From positions 1 through 64,000 of the forward strand of contig NZ_JYIJ01000015.1 in the NCBI RefSeq assembly GCF_001543895.1: a stretch of 64,000 nt of DNA. The letters are read 5' to 3'. Below, piece after piece: positions 45,323 through 52,754 of the stretch; positions within the stretch are counted from its first letter, which is position 1, and each line of letters starts with the position of its first letter. This DNA comes from Carbonactinospora thermoautotrophica. GTDB lineage: Bacteria; Actinomycetota; Actinomycetes; Streptomycetales; Carbonactinosporaceae. Position numbers and translations under genes: made by a program. Below the pieces are notes generated by a model. The model worked only from the letters and a program-made list of their open reading frames with translations, was not told where the DNA came from and ran no database searches.

Positions 45323-45631
45323 TCACTCGGCCCAGCCGACGAACACGTTGTCGAGTGGGTTGATTCCGGCCTCGGCGACGGTGAGGTGGCCGGGGACCAC
45401 TTCGCCGTTGTGGCGGACGACCAGGGCCGCGTTTCGCGGCCGCTGGCGCCGACCCACCACGTGGTAAGCGACCTTGCGCGCGAGCTCGTCGATCGTGTCG
45501 GTGTCGAGCACGAGAACGAGCTGGGTGACGAAGTCGTTCTCGAACAAGGCGTTGATCGGAACGGGCTGCCCCTCGTCCGCAGGACCCTGGACCTGCTCCG
45601 ACCCCGCGCTCACATCCTGGATCTCGGTCAT
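45323..45631 (-). CDS. SDIMO hydroxylase gamma subunit (TmoB-like)
   Basis: 102 residues (TmoB is about 85). Ubiquitin-like small subunit; recognisable segments are FENDFVTQLVLVLDTDTIDE and HLTVAEAGINPLDNVFVG. It completes the (alpha-beta-gamma)2 hydroxylase. N-terminal extension of about 20 residues (SAGSEQVQGPADEGQ) is longer than in TmoB. AGGAG precedes the ATG. Confidence 0.85.
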   Translation of the reverse strand: MTEIQDVSAGSEQVQGPADEGQPVPINALFENDFVTQLVLVLDTDTIDELARKVAYHVVGRRQRPRNAALVVRHNGEVVPGHLTVAEAGINPLDNVFVGWAE

Positions 45632-45666
45632 CGTTGCTCCTGGCTTTTCTCCGGTCGGTGTACCGG

Positions 45667-47172
45667 TCAGGCGACGGATTGCGTCGGCTGCGACGCGTAG
45701 GGCTTGGCCCAGCTGTAGTTGTGGGCGTCGTCGCCCATGACGTCCGGAGTCAGCCCCATCCAGGCCAAGATCCCCTCCACGGTCGGCGGCTGGATCTCAC
45801 CGGCCAGCAGACGCTCGATCACGGTGGGGTCGTGCATCGTGTCCCTGTCCTCCCACCAGATCTGCCGGCAGGGGCGGGAGCAGAAGTGGTAGGTGTAGCC
45901 GTTGTGCTTGAGGGGGTAGCTGCGCACCGGGTACTTGTCGTTGTTCGGGGCGGCGGCGGTGCCGATCGGCAGGTGGCACAGGTTACACAGCCACGGCAGG
46001 GTCTCCGGGAAGGTCGGCTCCATCCGGCCGCTGTTGACGTTCTCGATGATGACGTCCCAGATCCAGCCGAAGTTCTTCTCCCAGTCCGGGTACTTCTCGT
46101 TCAGCCAGTCGCGCTCTTCGGGGGAAACGCCGCCCTGCGGCTTCCACCACACCGTGGGACGCCAGTACCACACGCCCAGGTGCAGGGAGTGGTGCCAGGT
46201 GTCCAGCCCGGCCAGGAACTCGTCCCAGTACCACGGCTTCTTCAGCCCGTAGTCTTGGATCTGGTCAAGGAACTGCTCCGCGATCCACTCCTCCATGAAC
46301 TCCTTGTAGGACTGCTTACGCATCTCCAGCGGCGTGTAGTAGTCCATTCCCGGACCGGTCAGCACCGAGAACAGCCGCGCCGAGACCCAGAACGTCTTGT
46401 CGATGATCCACTGCGCCCGCTTGGGATCGTGCTCGACGAGGATTTCCAGCGTCGGCCCGCCCTGCTGGGAGTGCCTGGCCTCGTCGGTCTGGATCGACGA
46501 GATCATGTTGGCGAAGTTGATGTCCCCCGACTCCAGCGCGTCGGCCGACAACGCCACGAACTGGACATTGGTGAACCCGGTCTCGAAGGTGAACGGGAGC
46601 TGAATCGCCACGTCCACGACGTTGGGGTTGATCATCATGCCGTCGAACGTCGCCCGCGCCGCGATGATCGCCCAGTCGTTGGTCTGGTACGCCTTGTGGG
46701 CCCAGTCGTACTGGGGGTCCTTGCCGATCAGCTCGTGGGGGAAGAACAGGCTGATCTGGGCGTGTCGAGTCTCGTCCAGTGCCCCGAAGAGCGCCACGTT
46801 GCGCCACGCCGGCGACAGTCCGAAGCGGGCCATGCGCAGTTCGGCGTACACCGCCAGGTCCTCGATGAGGGAAACAGCGCCGAAGTGCACCTTGGCGACG
46901 GACTTCCACCCCTCGTCCAGCTGGTCGAAGACCTTGGACTTCTGCAGCACCGACTTCACCGAGTAGGCGCCGGTCTCCTTCTCCCGCTGGGTCGCCACGT
47001 ACTCGGGATAGGTGACCTTGTAGGGCTCGTCCCACTTGGCCCACGCCTCACGGGGGATCTTGCCGTGACCGCACATCCACTCCGGGAAGACGGCCTCGTA
47101 GTCCACATAGGACAGCGTCCAGTCGAGGTCGCGGACGATGTCGTACCACTTCTCACGGGCCATGCGTGCCAT
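45667..47172 (-). CDS. SDIMO hydroxylase alpha subunit (TmoA-like)
   Basis: 501 residues, the same length as TmoA of toluene-4-monooxygenase. All six di-iron ligands fall at the TmoA positions: E104, E134, H137, E197, E231, H234 (DETRHAQ and DEARHSQ). T201 and F176 of the active site are kept; position 103, a Gly in TmoA, is Ile here. The C-terminus has a YHS-like knuckle with C396, C399, C431 and C435, likely a zinc site. It activates O2 for hydroxylation or epoxidation of an aromatic or alkene. Group 2 SDIMO by gene order. ATG start after AGGAGG. Confidence 0.93.
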   Translation of the reverse strand: MARMAREKWYDIVRDLDWTLSYVDYEAVFPEWMCGHGKIPREAWAKWDEPYKVTYPEYVATQREKETGAYSVKSVLQKSKVFDQLDEGWKSVAKVHFGAVSLIEDLAVYAELRMARFGLSPAWRNVALFGALDETRHAQISLFFPHELIGKDPQYDWAHKAYQTNDWAIIAARATFDGMMINPNVVDVAIQLPFTFETGFTNVQFVALSADALESGDINFANMISSIQTDEARHSQQGGPTLEILVEHDPKRAQWIIDKTFWVSARLFSVLTGPGMDYYTPLEMRKQSYKEFMEEWIAEQFLDQIQDYGLKKPWYWDEFLAGLDTWHHSLHLGVWYWRPTVWWKPQGGVSPEERDWLNEKYPDWEKNFGWIWDVIIENVNSGRMEPTFPETLPWLCNLCHLPIGTAAAPNNDKYPVRSYPLKHNGYTYHFCSRPCRQIWWEDRDTMHDPTVIERLLAGEIQPPTVEGILAWMGLTPDVMGDDAHNYSWAKPYASQPTQSVA

Positions 47173-47202
47173 GGTCGTGTCCTCCTGCTTTGCCGGTTGT
47201 TG

Positions 47203-47694
47203 TCAGTCGACCTCGAGCCAGCCGAGCTGCTGCTTCCAGTCCACGTTGTCCCAATAGGCGACGATGTCGTCGATGAGGCCCTCATCGGTGACGCGGAACA
47301 GGAACAGGTGCGGCAGGTTGAAGTACTCGCCGCGGCACGCGATCACGCCGAAGTCCTTGGCCTGGGTGCCGTTGATGTCCACCTGGACCGCGACGTTGCC
47401 CTCCTCGTCGGCCCGGACACTGTGCACCACGTTGGAGAGGTCGGGGAACGTGTCGATGAGGGTCGTCCAGATGGCCTTGCCCACTGTGCGGACCTTGCCG
47501 TCACCGTACACGACGCGCTGGCGCATCCAAACCTCGAACGGCACGTAGCGGAAATTCGCGTTGTCTGTGCACAGGTCGACCATGCGCTCCACGTCGTGCG
47601 CGCGGTAGGCGTCGAAGAACGCGATGACCGCGGATTTCGCCAGCTCAGCCCTGGAGGTACGAGTCGTGTTCTCCGCTGCGGTCGAAATGCTCAC
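47203..47694 (-). CDS. NTF2/SnoaL-like protein a of SDIMO island
   Basis: 163 residues, cone-shaped NTF2-like fold. It shares with its neighbour the pattern xINGTQAKDFGVI...YWDNVDWKQQLG, so the two are paralogues. SnoaL-like proteins are cyclases, isomerases or (limonene epoxide type) hydrolases. With an oxygenase beside it, a role in opening or rearranging the oxidised product is possible. GTG start 5 nt after GAGGAG; an in-frame GTG two codons upstream is the alternative. Lies 30 nt before the alpha-subunit gene. Confidence 0.7.
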   Translation of the reverse strand: MSISTAAENTTRTSRAELAKSAVIAFFDAYRAHDVERMVDLCTDNANFRYVPFEVWMRQRVVYGDGKVRTVGKAIWTTLIDTFPDLSNVVHSVRADEEGNVAVQVDINGTQAKDFGVIACRGEYFNLPHLFLFRVTDEGLIDDIVAYWDNVDWKQQLGWLEVD

Positions 47695-47703
47695 CGACAC
47701 TCC

Positions 47704-48141
47704 TCACCTGGCCGTGATCGTGATCTTGTCGAGTCGCTTGACGCCCAGCCGACGGTAGAGGTGGTTCTGGTCCCAGTAACCGGTGACGGCGGTGATCCGG
47801 TCGCTGTCGTCGATCTGCAGCATCCAGCCCTGGTCGATGTCGAAGTGCTTCTCCTGATTGATCACACCGAGGAAGTCGTCGGCCTGCGTGCCGTCGATGG
47901 TGATCTCAGCGACCGCGGTGTTGTCCGTGGTGACGAACAGCCGCCGCACCCGCACCAGCAGGTCGGGGAACGCCTTGGCCAAGGCCCGCAGATACTCCGC
48001 GCCTTCCTTCGCCATCGAACCGTGCACGCCCAGCGGCACCAGCGACACCGTGGCGTCGGGCGCGGTCAAAGCCAGCGTCTTGTCCACGTCGCCGGCCTGC
48101 ATCCGCTCGAAGAACTCCTGCGCGACATCGCGTGCGCCCAT
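47704..48141 (-). CDS. NTF2/SnoaL-like protein b of SDIMO island
   Basis: 145 residues. Same fold and shared motif as the next gene (TIDGTQADDFLGVI; GYWDQNHLYRRLGV). N-terminal MGARDVAQEFFERMQAGDVDK is the typical first helix of SnoaL-like proteins. ATG preceded by GGAGG located inside the end of the DJ-1 gene, 4 nt away, so translation is coupled. The pair could form a hetero-oligomer. No catalytic residue set was firmly assigned. Confidence 0.7.
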   Translation of the reverse strand: MGARDVAQEFFERMQAGDVDKTLALTAPDATVSLVPLGVHGSMAKEGAEYLRALAKAFPDLLVRVRRLFVTTDNTAVAEITIDGTQADDFLGVINQEKHFDIDQGWMLQIDDSDRITAVTGYWDQNHLYRRLGVKRLDKITITAR

Positions 48142-48145
48142 GCCC

Positions 48146-49165
48146 TCACACCTCCAGCCGCTTGAGCACGGCATCGGCCGCCGCCTCCGACGAAGCGGGG
48201 TTCTGCGCGGTGATCAGGTTGCGGTCGACGACCACGTGCGAGACCCAGGCGGCGTCCCCGTCGTCGAAGATCGCGCCCCGGTTCTTCAGCGCGCTCTCCA
48301 GGTACCACTCCATGCCCAACCGGCCGGCTTTGGTCTGGTCCTCTTCCTCGTCGGTGAACGCGGTCATCTTGTAGCCCTCGAACAGCCAGACCCCGTCCAC
48401 CACAGGCGCCGACAGCAGGGCCGCCGGACCGTGGCACAACGCGGCGATCGTCTTGTTCTCCTCGTGCAGGATCCGCAGCACCCGGCGCATGTCGGGGTTG
48501 TCGACCAGGTCGACCATCGGCCCGTGACCGCCGGGGATGAACACGCCGTCGAAAGAGCGGATCTCCTCGTCGGTCAACTCAGCGAGGCTCTTGGGGTGCT
48601 GCAGGCCGGGGATGGCGGCGAGCTTCTCCGCGACCTCCCGGGCGTTGGCGGCGCTGTCCTGCCACACCTCATCCTTGATCGCGTTGATCCGGTCCAGCGA
48701 CAGCCGTTCGGTCACCTCATCGACGCCGGCCAGCACCTCGACGAGGTCGATGTTCTTGCTCCACGCCGTCCGGGCCGCCGACTCGAGCACCTCGCGCGCC
48801 CGCAGCCGGTCCATGCCCGTCTCGACCAGCGCGTGGAACAGCCGGCGCACCGCGATGAGATTGAGGCGGATGAGGTGGTCGAGGGTCACCCGGATGTCAT
48901 CGACGTCCGGCGCGAAGCTCCGGCACACCGAGAGCATGAAATCTTCATCGTCCTGGGGGTAGTGGAAATACGGCTCCAGCCCCCACGGGTCGGGCTGCGG
49001 CTGCTTGCCGTCGGGCGTGGCGATCACCAGGTCCACCCCGGCCTGCTCGAACCTCTCGTAGGGTTCGAGAACCTCTTCCGCCCAATAACCGGTTGGATGG
49101 TCGCTGCCATCCGCCAGCTTCATCGATCGCGCACTTGACACGACCATGAGCAACTTCTTCGCCAT
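48146..49165 (-). CDS. DJ-1/PfpI-family protein with large helical insertion
   Basis: 339 residues, about 100 more than a normal DJ-1/Hsp31 protein. The core has the nucleophile elbow ALCHGPAAL (C244-H245) and PGGHGPM (211-217). An inserted, helix-rich block covers about residues 78-185 (for example LDHLIRLNLIAVRRLFHALV), absent from the paralogue at 49322-50038. DJ-1 relatives are glyoxalases, deglycases or hydratases acting on reactive carbonyls. First gene after the main regulatory repeats, hence head of the SDIMO operon. ATG at 49165 chosen (GGGAG upstream). Confidence 0.8.
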   Translation of the reverse strand: MAKKLLMVVSSARSMKLADGSDHPTGYWAEEVLEPYERFEQAGVDLVIATPDGKQPQPDPWGLEPYFHYPQDDEDFMLSVCRSFAPDVDDIRVTLDHLIRLNLIAVRRLFHALVETGMDRLRAREVLESAARTAWSKNIDLVEVLAGVDEVTERLSLDRINAIKDEVWQDSAANAREVAEKLAAIPGLQHPKSLAELTDEEIRSFDGVFIPGGHGPMVDLVDNPDMRRVLRILHEENKTIAALCHGPAALLSAPVVDGVWLFEGYKMTAFTDEEEDQTKAGRLGMEWYLESALKNRGAIFDDGDAAWVSHVVVDRNLITAQNPASSEAAADAVLKRLEV

Positions 49166-49192
49166 CAAAATCTCCCAGGTTTGGCTCTCCGC

Positions 49193-49246
49193 TGATCATG
49201 GAAAGCATGACGTCACTAGCAATTGATCATGAAAAGCGTGACGTCA
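49193..49246 (-). promoter_or_regulatory. Two 23-nt direct repeats ahead of the SDIMO operon
   Basis: Copies at 49193-49215 and 49224-49246, 31 nt apart (about three helical turns), differing at two positions. Each runs TGATCATG, then (G/A)AAAGC, then (A/G)TGACGTCA, and so contains the palindromes TGATCA and TGACGTCA. They lie 28-81 nt before the DJ-1 start. Tandem direct repeats fit an AraC-family activator, but repressor or 5'-UTR roles are possible. Confidence 0.65.
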
Positions 49247-49283
49247 TAAGCAGCCCGCAGCTCCACGAGAAGGCGCTGGAGTA

Positions 49284-49309
49284 TATCTGCGTAACTGAAT
49301 ATCTACGTA
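49284..49309 (-). promoter_or_regulatory. Second direct repeat pair, SDIMO promoter
   Basis: TATCTGCGTA (49284-49293) and TATCTACGTA (49300-49309), 16 nt apart, just upstream of the 23-nt repeats in the sense of transcription. On the transcribed strand it reads TACG(T/C)AGATA twice. The segment is AT-richer than its surroundings. Could be the activator half-sites or hold a -35/-10. Confidence 0.5.
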
Positions 49310-49321
49310 CGAAGAATTCGA

Positions 49322-50038
49322 CTAGCTCGACGCCTTCACGGAAAGCAGGTCGATGACCTTGGCGGCCAAAGGTTCGCTGGAAGCCGGGTTCTGACCGGTC
49401 ACGACCGTGCGGTCGACAACGACGTAAGGCTGCCACGGTTCGCCGGCCTCGAACACCCCGCCCTCGCTGCGCAGCCGGTCTTCCAGCAGCCAGCTGGCCT
49501 TGTCCGCGAAGCCGACCTGCCCCTCCTCCACATTGGTGAAGGCGGTGACCCGGTAGCCGTTGAACGCCCAGGTACCGTCCTCGCGCCGGGCGGAGAGCAG
49601 TCCGGCCGGCCCGTGGCAGACCGCCGACACCAGCTTCCCGTCGTCGAGCAGCCGCACGAGCAGCGCGCCCAGGTCCTCAGACCGCGCCAGGTCTTCCATG
49701 GGACCGTGCCCGCCCGGAATGAACAGGGCATCGACGGTGGCGGGGTCGACGTCCTCGAGGCGGGCCGGCTTCGCCAGTTCGGCGCTGATCTTGTCGAGAT
49801 AGGCGCGCATTTCGGCGACCTTGGCCTCGTCGCCACCGTTCATTTCCGGGGTCAAGCTCGCCGGGTCGGCAGTCGGAGCGACTCCCCCCGGCGTGGCCAC
49901 GACGACGTTCAGGCCTCGTTCGCGGAAGGCCCGATGCGGGACGACAAGTTCCTCGGTCCAGTAACCGCTGGGATGCCTGGTGCCGTCCGCCAGCGTCCAG
50001 TAATTCGAGGCCGAAACGACCATGAGAACCGTGCTCAT
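49322..50038 (-). CDS. DJ-1/PfpI-family protein, short form
   Basis: 238 residues, normal Hsp31-like length. Nucleophile C141-H142 in AVCHGPAGLL, PGGHGPM at 108-114, and the N-terminal GYWTEELVVPHRAF with the conserved Glu. A paralogue of the longer protein downstream. ATG start. It is separated from the SDIMO operon by the repeat-bearing promoter and faces the divergent ABM-reductase-VOC genes, so it may be transcribed from its own promoter in 50039-50362. Confidence 0.85.
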   Translation of the reverse strand: MSTVLMVVSASNYWTLADGTRHPSGYWTEELVVPHRAFRERGLNVVVATPGGVAPTADPASLTPEMNGGDEAKVAEMRAYLDKISAELAKPARLEDVDPATVDALFIPGGHGPMEDLARSEDLGALLVRLLDDGKLVSAVCHGPAGLLSARREDGTWAFNGYRVTAFTNVEEGQVGFADKASWLLEDRLRSEGGVFEAGEPWQPYVVVDRTVVTGQNPASSEPLAAKVIDLLSVKASS

Positions 50039-50362
50039 GCGTTGAGAAGCCTTTCTTTCTGGGGGCGAAAAAGGTGGAAATCCCTACCGGCTCGGTGTCC
50101 CGCCCTCTCCAGCGGTTTCCTCCGGTGGGCTCTCATGATGGCGTACCCGCCGCCGTAGCGCTGTCGGGTTCCTGCTTGTTTTAGGCCCGTTCCTGCACAC
50201 CTGTTTCCGGCCGTCCGTGGCGGTACGCCGGCGCCCCCCATACTGATTCGCCGTCGGGTGCCCAGCCTCGACGTTGATCGCCGTACTGCCAAGGCCCCTC
50301 TCGTGAAGGGCGGACCTGCTCGGACGCTGTCGTGTGCGGCGTGGTCCGAGCGAGGAGGATCC
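50039..50362. other. Divergent promoter region of the SDIMO island
   Basis: 324 nt between the short DJ-1 gene (minus) and the ABM gene (plus). No copy of the 23-nt SDIMO repeats is present by eye. Contains no supported gene; both divergent promoters should be here. Confidence 0.45.
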
Positions 50363-50656
50363 ATGATCGCGTTGATAGCCCGTTACCGCTGCCGGCCGGG
50401 ACGCGCCGACGAGGTCGCCGCCGCGCTGCGGGACTACGCCCCGCTCGTTCGCGCCGAACCGGGCTGCACGCTGTTTCTGGTCTACCGGCAGTCGGACGAT
50501 CCAGACGAGTTCCGGCTCGTGGAGCACTACGTGGACGACGAGGCGATGCAAGCCCACCTCAACAGCGCCCATTTCCGCGAAGTCATCGAAGGCCGCGTGG
50601 TACCGGCGCTGGAGGTGCGGGAACGCGTGATCCTCACCCCGATCGCAGGGGCGTGA
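50363..50656 (+). CDS. ABM-domain (YgiN-like) small monooxygenase or dehydratase
   Basis: 97 residues of the dimeric alpha-beta barrel type (antibiotic biosynthesis monooxygenase domain): MIALIARYRCRPGRADEVAA, PGCTLFLVYRQSDDP, FRLVEHYVDDEAMQAHLNS, HFREV. Such proteins oxidise quinols or reshape reactive intermediates without cofactors. ATG after GAGGAGGATCC. It starts a three-gene plus-strand operon and ends 4 nt before the reductase gene. Confidence 0.85.
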   Translation: MIALIARYRCRPGRADEVAAALRDYAPLVRAEPGCTLFLVYRQSDDPDEFRLVEHYVDDEAMQAHLNSAHFREVIEGRVVPALEVRERVILTPIAGA

Positions 50657-50660
50657 TGAC

Positions 50661-51881
50661 ATGATCAACACAATCGTGATCGTCGGGGCCGGCCAGTGCG
50701 GAGCCTCGGCCGCCGAGACGCTGCGCAACGAAGGCTTCGACGGCGCGCTCGTCCTCATCGGCGACGAGGGCGACCCGCCTTACGAGCGTCCCCCGCTGTC
50801 GAAGGAGTACCTGCAGGGCAAGCAAGACCGCGAGGAGCTGCTCATCCGGTCCCGGGAGTGGTACCGGGACGCCGGAATCGAGCTGCGTACCGGATCGGCT
50901 GCCACCTCCCTGGACCTCGACGCCGGTGTGGTGCGGCTGAGCGACGGCGACCGCGTCTCCTTCGATCGGCTGCTGCTCGCCACCGGCGGCCGGGCCCGGA
51001 CGCTGCCCGGCCGCTACCAGCGCGTTCGGTACCTTCGCTCGTTGGCCGACGCCGATCGCCTGCGCACGGAGCTACCCGCCGCCGGCCACGTCGTCATCGT
51101 CGGCGCGGGGTTCATCGGCGCTGAGCTCGCCGCCTCCGCGCGGTCCCTCGGCATCGACGTGACCATGCTGGAGGCACTCGAGGTGCCGCTGGCACGCGTG
51201 CTGGGTACCGAGATCGGCGCCGTCTACGCGGGCATCCACCGGGATCAGGGAGTACGGCTGCGCACCGGCGAGGGATTGGAGTCGATCACCGAATCCGCCG
51301 ACGGCACCGTCCGCGTCCGTACCACCCGCGAGCAGGTCATCGACTGCGACCTCGTGGTGGTCGGCATAGGCATCACGCCGAACAGCGAGCTCGCTCAGGC
51401 GGCGGGCATCACCACCGACAACGGGATCGTGGTCGACCAGTTCTGCCGCACCAGCGCGCCCCACGTCTACGCCGCCGGCGATGTGGCCAACCACTTCCAC
51501 CCCCTGTTCGGCCGGCGGCTGCGCGTCGAGCACTACGACAACGCGATCCGCCAGGGGGCGGCGGCGGCCCGCAACATGCTGGGCAAGGACGTCGTCTTCG
51601 ACGAGTGCCACTGGTTCTGGTCTGACCAGTACGACGTGAACCTCCAATACACCGGGCACTGCCCGCAGTGGGACGAGATCGTCGTCCGCGGCTCGCTCGA
51701 GGAGCGGCGGTTCACCGCCTTCTACCTCAACCACGGCATCGTGAACGCTGCCTTGGCGCTGAACCGGCCCAAGGACATCGTGCGCGCCAAGAAGATGATC
51801 CGCGCCCGCACCCCGGTCGACGTGGCCAAGCTCCGCGACGAAGACGTGGACCTGCGCAAGCTCCTCCAGCAGCCCGCATGA
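50661..51881 (+). CDS. FAD-dependent ferredoxin reductase (BphA4/rhodocoxin reductase type)
   Basis: 406 residues, glutathione-reductase fold. FAD loop VGAGQCGASAAETLR, NAD loop VGAGFIGAELAASA, and FAD contact YAAGDVAN; a C-terminal reductase domain (WFWSDQYDVNLQYTGHC). It transfers electrons from NADH to a [2Fe-2S] ferredoxin. No plant-type ferredoxin domain is present, unlike TmoF. As the only reductase in the island it should feed the Rieske protein encoded at 42527-42838. Confidence 0.9.
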   Translation: MINTIVIVGAGQCGASAAETLRNEGFDGALVLIGDEGDPPYERPPLSKEYLQGKQDREELLIRSREWYRDAGIELRTGSAATSLDLDAGVVRLSDGDRVSFDRLLLATGGRARTLPGRYQRVRYLRSLADADRLRTELPAAGHVVIVGAGFIGAELAASARSLGIDVTMLEALEVPLARVLGTEIGAVYAGIHRDQGVRLRTGEGLESITESADGTVRVRTTREQVIDCDLVVVGIGITPNSELAQAAGITTDNGIVVDQFCRTSAPHVYAAGDVANHFHPLFGRRLRVEHYDNAIRQGAAAARNMLGKDVVFDECHWFWSDQYDVNLQYTGHCPQWDEIVVRGSLEERRFTAFYLNHGIVNAALALNRPKDIVRAKKMIRARTPVDVAKLRDEDVDLRKLLQQPA

Positions 51882-51945
51882 CGCCCGAAAGCCACCGCAT
51901 CCGCGGTTGAGTACCCCAACACCCGAAGAAAGTCAGGAGTCGAGC

Positions 51946-52386
51946 ATGACCGAGAGCAAGACCCCGCGTCCGACGATCGGCGGTGTCCACCACTTCTCCC
52001 CGACCGTCACCGACGTCGAGGCCAGCGCCGCCTGGTACCAGCGGGTCTTCGGACTGGAGCGAGTACCCGTCCCCTTCCCGCACTACGGTTCGGAGGACAG
52101 CGGATACGCCATCCTGCTCACCGATCCCCACTCCGGCCTTGCCATCGGACTGCACCACCACGACGCCAACAAGGGGGAACCGTTCGACGAGACCCGCACC
52201 GGGCTGGACCACATCGGGCTGTCCGTGTCGAGCCGAGCGGATCTGGAAGCCTGGGCGGCGTGGTTGGACGAGCTGGGGGTTCCTCACTCGGGGATCACCG
52301 ACATGGACGAGCCGATCAAGTACTCGGTGCTCGTGTTCCGCGACCCTGACAACATTCAGCTGGAGCTTTTCACGACGCGTGACTGA
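51946..52386 (+). CDS. VOC-superfamily (glyoxalase-like) protein
   Basis: 146 residues with two beta-alpha-beta-beta-beta modules: GGVHHFSPTVTDVEASAAWY with a metal His and GLDHIGLSVSSRADLEAW, ending RDPDNIQLELF with a metal Glu. VOC proteins act as glyoxalases, isomerases, dioxygenases or thiol transferases. ATG preceded by CAGGAGTCGAGC. Third gene of the reductase operon. May detoxify or ring-open the oxygenation product; specificity unknown. Confidence 0.85.
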   Translation: MTESKTPRPTIGGVHHFSPTVTDVEASAAWYQRVFGLERVPVPFPHYGSEDSGYAILLTDPHSGLAIGLHHHDANKGEPFDETRTGLDHIGLSVSSRADLEAWAAWLDELGVPHSGITDMDEPIKYSVLVFRDPDNIQLELFTTRD

Positions 52387-52435
52387 CCTGGGTGCCTGAG
52401 AATCGCCCCAGCCGCACTCTCCAGCGCAGCTGAGG

Positions 52436-52468
52436 AAGGCCCCGCACACCCGAGCGGTGCGGGGCCTT
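52436..52468 (+). terminator. Terminator closing the reductase-VOC operon
   Basis: AAGGCCCCGCAC (52436-52447) pairs perfectly with GTGCGGGGCCTT (52457-52468) over a 9-nt loop. Marks the right border of the SDIMO island. Confidence 0.85.
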
Positions 52469-52710
52469 CGTCTACGAGGAACCCCGGCGAGGTCTGTGTG
52501 CCAGGCGTTCGGCCGGGAGTCGGGGCCGTTCAGGGCCCGCGCGCGTCCCGAAGCCTTGCGGCCAGGACGACGGAGAACGGCCCGCGGGTCCGCACCGCGC
52601 GGATCACCGGCGCGCAGCCCCTGCCGCGCATGCGCCGCCGTGGCTCCCGCGATCCGCGCGAAGGTCCCCCACGCGGCCACATCCCCGCGTCACACCCCGC
52701 CAACGGGCTG

Positions 52711-52749
52711 GACACAGCCAAAGAACAACAGCCGACACAGCCAAAGAAC
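52711..52749 (+). repeat. Tandem 16-nt repeat before moaA stop
   Basis: GACACAGCCAAAGAAC occurs at 52711-52726 and again at 52734-52749, 23 nt apart, in the 368-nt gap (52387-52754) downstream of both the VOC gene and moaA. The rest of the gap holds only the VOC-operon terminator; no gene is supported. Confidence 0.6.
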
Positions 52750-52754
52750 GAGCA

